64,000 nucleotides of DNA, from positions 119,718-183,717 of the forward strand of contig CAZHED010000006.1 of NCBI GenBank assembly GCA_964531095.1, given 5' to 3'. Shown here piece by piece: positions 56,410 to 64,000 of the stretch; position 1 is the first letter of the stretch; each line of letters begins with the position of its first letter. The stretch is from Palsa-1150 sp964531095. Lineage in GTDB: Bacteria; Myxococcota_A; Polyangia; Polyangiales; Polyangiaceae. The translations under genes and the position numbers were made by a program. The notes beneath the pieces are model-generated. The model worked only from the letters and a program-made list of their open reading frames with translations. It did not search any database and had not been told where the DNA came from.

Positions 56410-58359
56410 ATGGTAGGTGTCGGCGCTTCGGAGGGCGAACGGCGTGGACCGAGGCAATTTCGATACCGCCGCTGGGCGGTCGTAGTGGTCCCGGTTCTTC
56501 TCGCATATCCGGTGCTCGGCACGTTGTTCTTGTGGACGGGCCTGTTCGAGCGAGCGATGCGCTCGGACCATCTCAGCTTTCACATCGAGCATCCTTCATG
56601 GACGCTATGGCCCGGACACATCCACGTGCGCGGGGCCACCGTGTCGGTGAACGGAGAAACCCAATTCGAGCTTCAGGCGAAGAACTTGCTCTTGCACGTG
56701 AACCTGTTCGGCCTTTTCAAGAGGCACTTGAAGGTGACGCATCTGTCGGGGGATGACATTCGTTTGCGGCTGCGGGTAAAAGTTGGAGATACTCGGGGCA
56801 TTGAGCAACGGCTCGCGGCGTATCCTCCCCTCCCTGATCTGCCCGGCGCACCCGATCTCGTCGAAAAGAACGCGACTCCGCGCGACCAACCGAGCAGCGA
56901 CTTCACGATCGAGCTCGAGGGACTCGATGCGCACGTGTCAGAGCTCTGGCTGATGGAATACCACTACGTGGGACCTGCCACGCTCCGGGGCGGGTTTCTC
57001 ATTGGGCCCCTGCGCATGCGCGTCAATGCTTCGGTCGAGGATCTGGGCCCCGGCGAGCTCCGATTCGGCGACGCGCAGGTCATTGCCACGTCGCTCAGCG
57101 GCCGCATGTCGGCCACCATTCCAGACCTGAATCCGATGGAGCACGCGGACGAGAGCTTCCTCGAACTCCTCACGGCGGACGTATTCTTGAAGGGCGACGT
57201 GCAAACCCTGGCGCATCTCGGAGCCTATATGCCGGGGACGCGCGTCGAAGCCGGAGCGGGCCCTTTTGAAGCGCGGATCCTTCTGTCGAAAGGTCGGATT
57301 TTGACGCCGACATACGCCACGTTCACGACGAAGAACGTGGGTGTTCGTCGTGCCGGGTTCGCCGCCGACACGGACTGGACCTTTGATGCCAGCTTCGGGA
57401 AAGCGGACCCGAAGGCGGTCAAGGGACTGCCTTCTGACGACGAGGTGTTGCCTCGCCTGAGTTCGAAGTCGGCATCGACGCTCGTCTCGTTGAGGAACGA
57501 GGGCAACATCTTCAAATTTCAGCTTCTTGGCCACGAGCACACCGTTGTCCTCGATTCCAACCAGCTTGGGCGCATGACGGACATCGATCACGCGCGCATC
57601 CGGTTTCCCACGATCTACACGAACGATTTTCAAGACCTGGGCGGTTTCACTGGTGCGCAGTCCTCGATTGCGTCGGGAGGAACAGGGCGGGCTTCGCTCG
57701 CTCTCGACATCGATCATCACCATGTGATGACTGGACCCTTTCAGGCCAGCCTCCGGGGAATTCGGTTCTCCACGGCGGGCTTGATCATTCAGGGTCGAGG
57801 CGAAGCGTCCTGCGGAATCCACGTCGATCTAGACCACAAGGTGTCCATGTTGAAGGGCGCATCTCTTGACCTCAGCGAGGTCGGGCTCCACGTCGGCGAC
57901 CAGAATATGGAAGGCTGGTGGGCGAATATCGAAGTACCTCGCCTGATTGCCCACGGCTTTCCTCCGGCGCGCTGGGATGGGCAGATCGCTCTCCGTGCGA
58001 AGAGCGCCGAGCCTCTGCTGAAAACCCTCGCCGCCAAGGGAAAAATCACCAGCTTGATCCCGGCCCTGACTTCGCTGAATGACCTACGAGGATCGGGCGA
58101 GTTTCGCAAGACTGACACGGTCACGGACATCGTACTCGAGCCTCTAGACAACGTCCTCTTCAATGTTGCCGGTCGGTATTACGAGAAAGGGCACGACTCG
58201 CGATATGCATTCGTCGTGGGCGGGTCTATCTTTTCGCTGGGCCTTGCGGACGACTCCTCCGGGCTTTCGATCATGCTTTTCGCGCGGGAAGGTTGGCTGA
58301 ACGAGAGGCTCTTGGGTCTTCCGGAGCCGGTGAAGCAGATCCACTCGTCACAACCATAG
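56410..58359 (+). CDS. AsmA/DUF748-like membrane-anchored protein
   Basis: ATG 56410 gives 649 aa with one N-terminal membrane segment ('WAVVVVPVLLAYPVLGTLFL') and a long periplasmic part of beta-rich repeats ('FELQAKNLLLHVNLFGLFKR', 'GRMSATIPDLNPMEH', 'GFLIGPLRMRV'), like AsmA/DUF748 proteins that span the periplasm and are linked to lipid transport to the outer membrane. The frame is open to 56290 but upstream residues are not conserved. The region is less G+C-rich than average. It stands alone and is followed by a 21-bp tandem array. Confidence 0.72.
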   Translation: MVGVGASEGERRGPRQFRYRRWAVVVVPVLLAYPVLGTLFLWTGLFERAMRSDHLSFHIEHPSWTLWPGHIHVRGATVSVNGETQFELQAKNLLLHVNLFGLFKRHLKVTHLSGDDIRLRLRVKVGDTRGIEQRLAAYPPLPDLPGAPDLVEKNATPRDQPSSDFTIELEGLDAHVSELWLMEYHYVGPATLRGGFLIGPLRMRVNASVEDLGPGELRFGDAQVIATSLSGRMSATIPDLNPMEHADESFLELLTADVFLKGDVQTLAHLGAYMPGTRVEAGAGPFEARILLSKGRILTPTYATFTTKNVGVRRAGFAADTDWTFDASFGKADPKAVKGLPSDDEVLPRLSSKSASTLVSLRNEGNIFKFQLLGHEHTVVLDSNQLGRMTDIDHARIRFPTIYTNDFQDLGGFTGAQSSIASGGTGRASLALDIDHHHVMTGPFQASLRGIRFSTAGLIIQGRGEASCGIHVDLDHKVSMLKGASLDLSEVGLHVGDQNMEGWWANIEVPRLIAHGFPPARWDGQIALRAKSAEPLLKTLAAKGKITSLIPALTSLNDLRGSGEFRKTDTVTDIVLEPLDNVLFNVAGRYYEKGHDSRYAFVVGGSIFSLGLADDSSGLSIMLFAREGWLNERLLGLPEPVKQIHSSQP

Positions 58360-58653
58360 ACCTTGACCTGCCGAAGAGGGCGATCACGGTAATGAGGCGC
58401 ATGCTACTCCCGCGTCGCTTCGCTCCGTCCCTGGTGCTCGCATCGGCGATCACGACGAGCGAAACGGCCGATCACGATGGATCGGAATGGGCGGTCACGA
58501 TGAGCGGGACCCGCAGCCGGACGCAGGCAAACCCCGCGAATCGAACAATTCGTCTCGTCCGTCAGATGAACTGGCCCCTTCCCGATTAGGAAGATGAAGG
58601 CAACGCAATGCACGTCACTTCGCCGTCTTGGAAAGCGGCTCTTTCGAAGATGA

Positions 58654-59313
58654 AAAGGTCCTCTGCCAACGGGTGGAGGACCTCTGAAAGCAGGAAAAGG
58701 TCCTCTGCCGACACGCAAAGGTCCTCTAACAGAAGGAAAAGGTCCTCTAACAGAAGGAAATCGTCCTTTGCCGACACGCAAAGGTCCTCTGACAGTAGGA
58801 AAAGGTCCTCTAACAGAAGGAAATCGTCCTTTGCCGACACGCAAAGGTCCTCTGACAGTAGGAAAAGGTCCTTTACCGACACGCAAAGGTCCTTTGCCGA
58901 CACGCAAAGGTCCTCTGACAGTAGGAAAAGGNNNNNNNNNNNNNNNNNNNNNNNNNNNNNNNNNNNNNNNNNNNNNNNNNNNNNNNNNNNNNNNNNNNNN
59001 NNNNNNNNNNNNNNNNNNNNNNNNNNNNNNNCGACACGCAAAGGTCCTTTGCCGACACGCAAAGGTCCTCTGACAGTAGGAAAAGGTCCTTTACCGACAC
59101 GCAAAGGTCCTTTGCCGACACGCAAAGGTCCTCTGACAGTAGGAAAAGGCCCTATGCCAACGGGCAAAGGACCTCTGAAAGCAGGAAAAGGTTTTCTGCC
59201 GACACGCAAAGGTCCTCTAACAGAAGGAAAAGGTCCTCTGCCGACACGCAAAGGTCCTCTGCCCACGGGTGGAGGACCTCTGAAAGCAGGAAAAGGTTCT
59301 ATACCCACAGGTT
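58654..59313 (+). repeat. 21-bp tandem repeat array, more than 20 units
   Basis: From 58654 the DNA splits into exact 21-bp units sharing AAAGGTCCTNTG and ending in one of a few tails: CCGACACGC, ACAGTAGGA, ACAGAAGGA, AAAGCAGGA. Units are arranged in a recurring order, suggesting duplication of multi-unit blocks. About 13 units lie on each side of an internal 100-N gap, with a 55-bp overlap counted twice. One + frame is open from a TGA at 58651 to about 59462 after gap collapse and encodes K-G-P-L-P-T-R / K-G-P-L-T-V-G heptads; other frames, including minus, are also open. The array is markedly poorer in G+C than its surroundings. Confidence 0.85.
58932..59031. other. Artefactual 100-N gap inside the 21-bp array
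   Basis: The 55 bases before and after the N run are identical. In a 21-bp tandem array this marks an unresolved repeat, so copy number is uncertain here: the true array may be longer or shorter. Confidence 0.88.
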
Positions 59314-59474
59314 CGGGCTCGTGCTGGGGAGCGCTCGACCATAGCGCGATTCGCTGGCGGCTCGCACTGGGCGAACGGTGTCGCCATCGACGGCTCCGCG
59401 GACCATCTGTCCATCGTTACGATGGCGGGCCCCCCCTCGCCGAGTCGCAGGCGCCGCCTTAACCTGTGGGCCTT

Positions 59475-60179
59475 ATGAAGAAGACCCTCAAAGTCGAGGT
59501 CTGGTCCGACATCGTTTGCCCCTGGTGCGCCATCGGCAAACGCCGGCTCGAAGTCGCGCTCTCCCGGTTCCCGCATCGAGGCGACGTTCGGGTCGTCTGG
59601 CGCGCATTCGAGCTCGACCCTTCGGCCCCCCGGGTGCAGGAGGGGGACAACGCGGAGCGGCTCGCAGAGAAATACGGCCGCACGAAAGCCCAGGCCGAGG
59701 CAATGATCCAGAGCGTGGCCGACACAGCCGCCAAGGACGGTCTCGATTTCCACCTGTCACGTGCCCGATCCGGGAACACGTTCGACGGGCACCGCGTGCT
59801 GCATCTGGCCGCGGAGAGGGGGCTTCAGGACGCGGTGAAGGACCGGTTCTTCGGCGGGTACATGAGCGAAGGCCAAGCGATCGGCGAGCACGAGGTCCTC
59901 GTGCGGCTCGCCTCGGAGGCGGGGCTCGACGCGGAGGAAGTCCGCGCGGTCCTCTCGACCAATCGGTACGCGAGCGAAGTTCGGGAGGAGGAGGAGACCG
60001 CGCGAAGGCTCGGGATCAACGGGGTCCCGTTTTTCGTCCTCGGCGACAAGTACGGGATCTCCGGCGCCCAGTCCGCCGAGGTGATCCTCCGCGCGCTCGA
60101 GCAGGCGTGGGCGAGCCTGCCGGAGCCTGAGACGGTAGCTGAGGAGAGGGTGGTCTGCGGTCCCGACGGGTGCGCGTGA
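59475..60179 (+). CDS. DsbA-family oxidoreductase (FrnE-like)
   Basis: The 234-aa protein from ATG 59475 (GTG 59466 also possible) has the DsbA-like thioredoxin fold with active site CPWC in 'VWSDIVCPWCAIGKRRLEVA', then the helical insert ('DGHRVLHLAAERGLQDAVKD') and cis-Pro loop 'INGVPFFVLGDKYGISGAQS'. FrnE-type proteins act as cytosolic 2-hydroxychromene-2-carboxylate-isomerase-like or disulfide oxidoreductases under oxidative stress. A C-terminal 'VVCGPDGCA' adds two cysteines. No signal peptide. The promoter must lie in the 160 bp after the 21-bp array. Confidence 0.9.
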   Translation: MKKTLKVEVWSDIVCPWCAIGKRRLEVALSRFPHRGDVRVVWRAFELDPSAPRVQEGDNAERLAEKYGRTKAQAEAMIQSVADTAAKDGLDFHLSRARSGNTFDGHRVLHLAAERGLQDAVKDRFFGGYMSEGQAIGEHEVLVRLASEAGLDAEEVRAVLSTNRYASEVREEEETARRLGINGVPFFVLGDKYGISGAQSAEVILRALEQAWASLPEPETVAEERVVCGPDGCA

Positions 60180-60260
60180 CCGGGCGACTTCCTCGCCAGA
60201 CACGGCGGGTAGGGCTCACCACATCGTGACACGCCGATCGTCGGCGTCTAGGATCGCGGC

Positions 60261-60623
60261 ATGTCGGACCCCAAGACGTTTGCGGGCAGTTGTCACTGCG
60301 GCAAGGTTCGCTACGAGGTCACGCTCGACCTCGATAAGGTCACGGCGTGCAATTGCTCGATGTGCGGCAAAAAGGGCACGCTGCTCACCTTCGCACCGGC
60401 GGAAGCCTTCAGGCTGCTGTCTGGCGAGGAGGCGCTCACTTCGTACCGATTCAACAAGAGAGTCATCAATCACAACTTCTGCTCGACCTGCGGCGTGACC
60501 TCGTTCGCGCGCGGCAAGCGGCCCAGTGACGGGGCACCGCTCGTTGCCGTGAACGTGCGCTGCCTCGAGGGGGTCGACATCGCGACGCTCGAGATCAGGC
60601 ACTTCGACGGCAAGAGTCTTTAA
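60261..60623 (+). CDS. GFA family (glutathione-dependent formaldehyde-activating-like) protein
   Basis: The 120-aa protein shows the CENP-V/GFA zinc-binding pattern: 'GSCHCGKVRYEV', 'CNCSMCGKKGTLL' and 'NHNFCSTCGVTSFARGK'. The founding enzyme was thought to condense formaldehyde with glutathione, but most family members have no proven activity. It lies 81 bp after the DsbA-like gene on the same strand, both with redox-type functions. No signal peptide. Confidence 0.9.
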   Translation: MSDPKTFAGSCHCGKVRYEVTLDLDKVTACNCSMCGKKGTLLTFAPAEAFRLLSGEEALTSYRFNKRVINHNFCSTCGVTSFARGKRPSDGAPLVAVNVRCLEGVDIATLEIRHFDGKSL

Positions 60624-60827
60624 GAAGCGCCGGCGACCCGGTGCTTGCCGCCCGCACGCCGCAAGCGCATTAATATCGCCGAGGCCGTCGCCGGCTCGCC
60701 ACATTCTCGCGAGCCCGGATCATTCCACTTGGAACGGGAGCGACGAGCCTGGATCGCACTTTGTGGACCCGATTTCGACCAAGCCGCAACTGCTTGGCCA
60801 TGAGGACCCATCATGGCTGGAGGTCTC

Positions 60828-62207
60828 ATGGCTCGCTCGTCTCATCTTAGGTTCGTCTTCGCCAGCCTTCTCTTGTCGGCGTGCTCGTCCCAATCGAATG
60901 CTCCGGCGACCGGCAATGCCGGCGGTATGGGAGCAGGCAGCGCGGGCGGCATCGGAACCGAAGGCGGGACGATGCCGCCCGCCGGCACAGGGAGTGGGTC
61001 GGGCGCATCGGGAGGGACGTCGAGCGGAAACGGGGCCAGCTCCAGCGCGTCGGCCGGCGGATCGTCGAGCGGCGGCACGCCTCCGACTTCGTCGGGCGGC
61101 GGAGGATCGTCGAGCAGCGGCGGCGGGTCCAGCGGCGGCAGCGCCGGATCCTCGAGCAGCGGAGCGACGAGCAGTGCCGACGCGGCTCCGGGGCCGGGAA
61201 CGGACGCCGCGACCGCCGCGACCACCAACAGCACCGGAGATGGCGACTACACCGTCGGGCCCACCTACACGACGAGCCCGGACTTGATGTCCAAGGGAGC
61301 GCCCGCGGGCAAGACCTTTCAGCTCACGATGAATTCGACGAGCAGCCAAATCTTTACGGGGATGGACCCCAACCTTCTCGCGGCCAATCAGCACTCCTTC
61401 ACCCGCCAGGTGACCGTGTACGTCCCCGCGAAATACGTCGATGGCACGGCCGCGCCGTTCATGGTGATTCAAGACGGGCCCGGGACGGTCCAGGTCCAGC
61501 AAACGGGATTGCTCTCCAACACCAAGCTCGCTCTCGACAACCTTACGCAAAGCACCGATCCCACCCGGCGCCTGCCGGTCTTCATCGCCATCGCCGTGGC
61601 CAATGGCGGCGGCGACGGCCCCGGAAGCGAGCGCGGATTCGAATACGACACGGTGTCGGACCGCTACGGGCGCTTCATACAAACCGAGGTACTGCCCGCG
61701 GTGCTCGCCGACGCAACCATCAAGGCCGCGTACCCCAACTTCGCCCTCACCGCGGACCCCGACGGACGGGGCGCCCTCGGATGCAGCTCGGGCAGCCCCG
61801 CGGCGATGAGCATGGGATGGTTTCATCCCGAATGGTTTCATCGAATCGTGACGTACTCCGGGTCGTTCGTGGACCTGATGACCGCCACCGCGCCCGAACG
61901 GGCGATGTATCCCTTCGGCTCGTGGGAATACCACTCGGACCTCGACCTCATCGGCACGACAACGCCCGCGAAACCGCTGCGCGTGTTCGTCAACTCAAAC
62001 GAAATGGACAACGGATACACCACGCCGGACAGCGGCCACCACAACTGGCTGCTGGCCAACCAGGATATGGCGGCCGCGCTGAAGGCTCAAAGCTATCACT
62101 ACCGATACGTCGAGGGCCTCGGCGCCAGCCACTGCGATGGCAGGGTGCAGAATCTCACGATGGCGGACACCCTTCTGTGGGTGTGGCAGGGCTATCCGCT
62201 CAAGTGA
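60828..62207 (+). CDS. Esterase-domain lipoprotein with Ser/Gly linker
   Basis: ATG 60828 has SD GGAGG five bases upstream, so it is preferred over ATG 60813; 459 aa. A lipoprotein signal ('LRFVFASLLLSACSS') is followed by a ~120-residue Gly/Ser linker, then an esterase-D/feruloyl-esterase-like alpha/beta hydrolase: 'FTRQVTVYVPAKYVDG', 'PVFIAIAVANGG', nucleophile region 'GALGCSSGSPAAMSMGWFHP', and the C-terminal His region 'LGASHCDGRVQNL'. It is likely an outer-surface esterase acting on plant or microbial polymers. The linker style matches paralogues 1-3. Confidence 0.87.
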   Translation: MARSSHLRFVFASLLLSACSSQSNAPATGNAGGMGAGSAGGIGTEGGTMPPAGTGSGSGASGGTSSGNGASSSASAGGSSSGGTPPTSSGGGGSSSSGGGSSGGSAGSSSSGATSSADAAPGPGTDAATAATTNSTGDGDYTVGPTYTTSPDLMSKGAPAGKTFQLTMNSTSSQIFTGMDPNLLAANQHSFTRQVTVYVPAKYVDGTAAPFMVIQDGPGTVQVQQTGLLSNTKLALDNLTQSTDPTRRLPVFIAIAVANGGGDGPGSERGFEYDTVSDRYGRFIQTEVLPAVLADATIKAAYPNFALTADPDGRGALGCSSGSPAAMSMGWFHPEWFHRIVTYSGSFVDLMTATAPERAMYPFGSWEYHSDLDLIGTTTPAKPLRVFVNSNEMDNGYTTPDSGHHNWLLANQDMAAALKAQSYHYRYVEGLGASHCDGRVQNLTMADTLLWVWQGYPLK

Positions 62208-62219
62208 CGGGCGGCGCGC

Positions 62220-62402
62220 TCACGGTCCGCCGCGCAGCGCCGCAAACAACCGCGCCGACTTCTTCTTCGGCGTGTGCGCCGGGCCGCTACGACGCTCCGC
62301 CTCCGAGTCCATCAGCACCGGGAGCGAATACAATTCCCGGATCAACGAGAAATCCGGCTGGTTCCAGAGCTCGGCGACTCCGTGAGGTAGCTGACCTGGC
62401 AC
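62220..62402 (-). CDS. Possible short hypothetical protein or remnant
   Basis: A 60-aa frame with GTG start (stop upstream at 62475) reads 'LWNQPDFSLIRELYSLPVLM' and ends 'KKKSARLFAALRGGP'. It has protein-like composition and somewhat lower G+C than its surroundings, but no family match and no ribosome site that I can see. It lies between two + strand genes and could be a decayed gene end. The remaining gap up to 62567 shows nothing else. Confidence 0.25.
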   Translation of the reverse strand: MPGQLPHGVAELWNQPDFSLIRELYSLPVLMDSEAERRSGPAHTPKKKSARLFAALRGGP

Positions 62403-62567
62403 GCCCAGGAGTCGCGCGTGCCCTTCACGAGAGGCTGGGTTCCGCGAATGCGCGGACGCGCGCCGAGCTGCGGCAGTCAGGCTGTTGGACGCGTTCTATC
62501 TTCGCAGAAGCAATCGGTCCCGTCGCGCGCTTGCGCCCGCGTCCGCGACGATCCACCTTCGTTCTCG

Positions 62568-63632
62568 ATGGCATCCCCATCGTTCGGCGGACCCCTCCGC
62601 GCCTCAGGTGTGCTCCTCGCTGTGGCGCTCATCGGCTGGTGTGTGGGCGGGGGAGAGCTGCACGCGGCGACGCCGGACCAGGCGCCGGCCGCGTCGCGCG
62701 CACAAGTCGCGGCAGCGCTGGAAGCCCTCGCCGCCTGGTTCAGGGGACACGAACGGCGCCTCGCGAGCGGCGCACCGGGTTCCATCGAGCGGGCGATTGC
62801 CGCGTATGCGCCCGGCGTCTACCGTCCGGTCCAGGAGGGCGCGCTGGCGCCGGCGAAGCGCGGTGCGCGGTGTCCGCCGGACATGGGGCTCGCATTCGGG
62901 GTCGTGTGCGTCGATCGATACGAAGCGTCCGTCCTCGAGCGCGCGCCGGACGGCATGCTCGTACCTCACGCGCCTAACCGGTCACTCGCGCCCGATCCCT
63001 TTTACGTCGCGCGGAGCGCCCCAGGCGTGGTCCCGCAGGCATACGTGAGCGGAGCCCAGGCTCTCGCGGCCTGCCACCATGCTGGCAAGCGTCTATGCGC
63101 GCCCGTGGAGTGGCGCGCCGCGTGTGGCGGCAGCGAGGGCTACGCGTTCCCCTACGGCCCTGACCGCGTGGCAGGGCGCTGCCACGACACCGGGGTGAAC
63201 CCGATGCTCACGTACCACGCCGATGCGCAGGCCCGCGGCTGGGGCCCCCTCGAGCTCAACGACCCGCGCAACATCGAGCTCGACGGGACGCTCGCGAAGA
63301 CCGGCGCGTTCCCCGACTGCGTCAACGACTTTGGCCTCTACGACATGGTTGGCAACCTGCACGAGTGGACGGCCGACCCGAACGGCACGTTTCAGGGCGG
63401 CTACTGGCTCGACACCTCGCTGCACGGCGAGGGCTGCGCGTACCGGACGATCGCGCACCCGTTCGACTACGCCGATTACTCGATCGGATTCCGCTGCTGC
63501 GCCGATCCGGAGACCCACGCCCGTCCCACGCTTTCGGCGGCCTCGGGCGAAATCCCAACGATTTCGCCGGAGCGGGACACGAGGTTCGAACTCGTGACCT
63601 TCGGCTTGGGAAGCCGACGCTCTACCAACTGA
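62568..63632 (+). CDS. Secreted SUMF1/FGE-like protein, 3' end inside tRNA gene
   Basis: ATG 62568 gives 354 aa with a membrane/signal segment ('ASGVLLAVALIGWCVGGGEL'). The FGE-like fold is clear: 'CPPDMGLAFGVVCVDRYEAS', 'ACHHAGKRLCAPVEWRAACG', 'YAFPYGPDRVAGRCHD', 'FGLYDMVGNLHEWTADPNGT', 'FQGGYW', 'SIGFRCC'. The domain ends by about residue 320; the last ~34 residues are non-conserved, and the final ~20 are read from antisense tRNA-Gly sequence, with the stop inside that tRNA gene. The original stop was probably lost. A paralogue is at 13745. No sulfatase is nearby. Confidence 0.8.
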   Translation: MASPSFGGPLRASGVLLAVALIGWCVGGGELHAATPDQAPAASRAQVAAALEALAAWFRGHERRLASGAPGSIERAIAAYAPGVYRPVQEGALAPAKRGARCPPDMGLAFGVVCVDRYEASVLERAPDGMLVPHAPNRSLAPDPFYVARSAPGVVPQAYVSGAQALAACHHAGKRLCAPVEWRAACGGSEGYAFPYGPDRVAGRCHDTGVNPMLTYHADAQARGWGPLELNDPRNIELDGTLAKTGAFPDCVNDFGLYDMVGNLHEWTADPNGTFQGGYWLDTSLHGEGCAYRTIAHPFDYADYSIGFRCCADPETHARPTLSAASGEIPTISPERDTRFELVTFGLGSRRSTN

Positions 63633-63643
63633 GCTAGTCCCGC
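63572..63643 (-). tRNA. tRNA-Gly (anticodon CCC)
   Basis: The 72-nt minus-strand gene folds as a full cloverleaf: acceptor GCGGGAC / GTCCCGC, D-arm with AGTTGGTA loop, anticodon stem TCGGC / GCCGA around TTCCCAA (anticodon CCC), and T-arm ACGAG-TTCGAAC-CTCGT. CCA is not encoded. The 3' end faces the SUMF1 gene, which overlaps it on the other strand. Confidence 0.95.
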
Positions 63644-64000
63644 GACAACCCGGAGCTAAGCGCTCTCGGCACCGGCGTGTCAACCGATGCGCGCCACAAA
63701 CGACGGCCCGGGTGGCGCTTTCGGTCCACCCGGGCCGCTTTCCCTGAAAACAGGCCCAGTGAAAGGGCTCGTCATACGGACGGAAGACACGTCACGCCTC
63801 GAACAAGGCGATGGCCACGTGCATTGGGAGCCGGTGATCGGCAAGCTGCTCCGTTTGCGGCTCCGTTTCCTTCCGCCCGAGCCACCCGCGCGCCACGCGA
63901 CCTCTTGTTGAGGCGGTGAAACGCGCAGGTACGCCTCTACGGCAGCGGCCCTCTCGGACTAGAGCCATAGGTACTTTGCATGACGTTCTCCCTCCTCCGG
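63644..64000. other. Right-end region with no firm gene
   Basis: About 357 bp upstream of the tRNA-Gly gene. It holds the hairpin at 63704-63737, an unrecognised + strand frame (63687-63911), and on the minus strand a GGAGGAGGG site before an ATG at 63981 that starts a 14-codon frame ending at 63937. A second minus frame from ATG 63968 runs 58 codons. None is recognised. A gene entering from the right is possible. Confidence 0.3.
63704..63745. terminator. Strong hairpin, possible terminator
   Basis: A perfect 12-bp inverted repeat, CGGCCCGGGTGG / CCACCCGGGCCG, with a 10-base loop is followed by CTTTCCCT on the + strand and flanked by TCGTTTGTGG on the minus strand. It could end transcription arriving from the right before the tRNA gene. 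The T-tracts are weak. Confidence 0.5.

Noticed and set aside
58654..59313. CRISPR array
   Set aside because: The repeat is contiguous 21-bp units without unique spacers, and no cas genes are nearby.

Overview
The window is strongly G+C-rich DNA with dense coding on both strands. It holds several very large TPR proteins, many lipoproteins with Ser/Gly- or Asp/Gly-rich linkers, two secreted formylglycine-generating-enzyme-like (SUMF1) proteins, and a dnaG-rpoD pair. Together these suggest a chromosome segment of a myxobacterium (Myxococcota, probably Polyangiales/Polyangiaceae). This is inferred from gene content only. The assembly is a draft: there is one 10-N gap and three 100-N gaps. Each 100-N gap is flanked by the same 55-bp sequence on both sides, so these gaps are joins of overlapping contigs and not missing sequence.

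Layout. 0-8.5 kb: two large TPR proteins with two lipoprotein genes between them. 8.8-12.5 kb: dnaG overlapping rpoD, the replication/transcription core. 12.6-15.3 kb: small secreted proteins and a first SUMF1 protein. 15-18.5 kb: a leftward run for polysaccharide export (CpsB/CapC-type phosphatase, nucleotide-sugar dehydrogenase, flippase-like membrane protein, secreted protein). 19.4-22.6 kb: alpha-glucan phosphorylase divergent from a Nudix hydrolase. 22.7-23.2 kb: a degenerate 21-bp repeat array and a palindromic repeat. 23-33 kb: RNase H-like exonuclease, lipoprotein, class III aminotransferase, S46 peptidase, SprT-like protein, ferritin-like protein, HflX and a patatin. 33.5-36.3 and 42-43.1 kb: three paralogous lipoproteins that share a conserved upstream module. 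36.4-40.3 kb: a membrane adenylate cyclase divergent from a type II NADH dehydrogenase fused to a cyclic-nucleotide-binding domain. 43.3-50.8 kb: a B3 metallo-beta-lactamase divergent from a compact seven-gene operon (peroxiredoxin, FAD oxidoreductase, DUF1365, cyclopropane-fatty-acid synthase, SDR, DUF1475, DUF2878) that looks like a membrane-lipid modification pathway. 51-56 kb: a broken lipoprotein gene, a second NDH-2 whose ribosome site lies in a hairpin, a Tat-exported class V aminotransferase, a GYD protein and an SDR. 56.4-59.4 kb: an AsmA-like membrane protein and a second, well-conserved 21-bp tandem array. 59.5-64 kb: DsbA-like oxidoreductase, GFA protein, esterase lipoprotein, second SUMF1 protein, and tRNA-Gly(CCC) overlapping its 3' end.

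No prophage, insertion sequence, CRISPR array or recognised defence system is present. The strongest leads for new biology are the cyclase/cNMP-NDH-2 pair, the cis-module shared by the three paralogous lipoproteins, the two related 21-bp heptad arrays, the three-copy palindromic intergenic element, and the lipid operon led by a peroxiredoxin.
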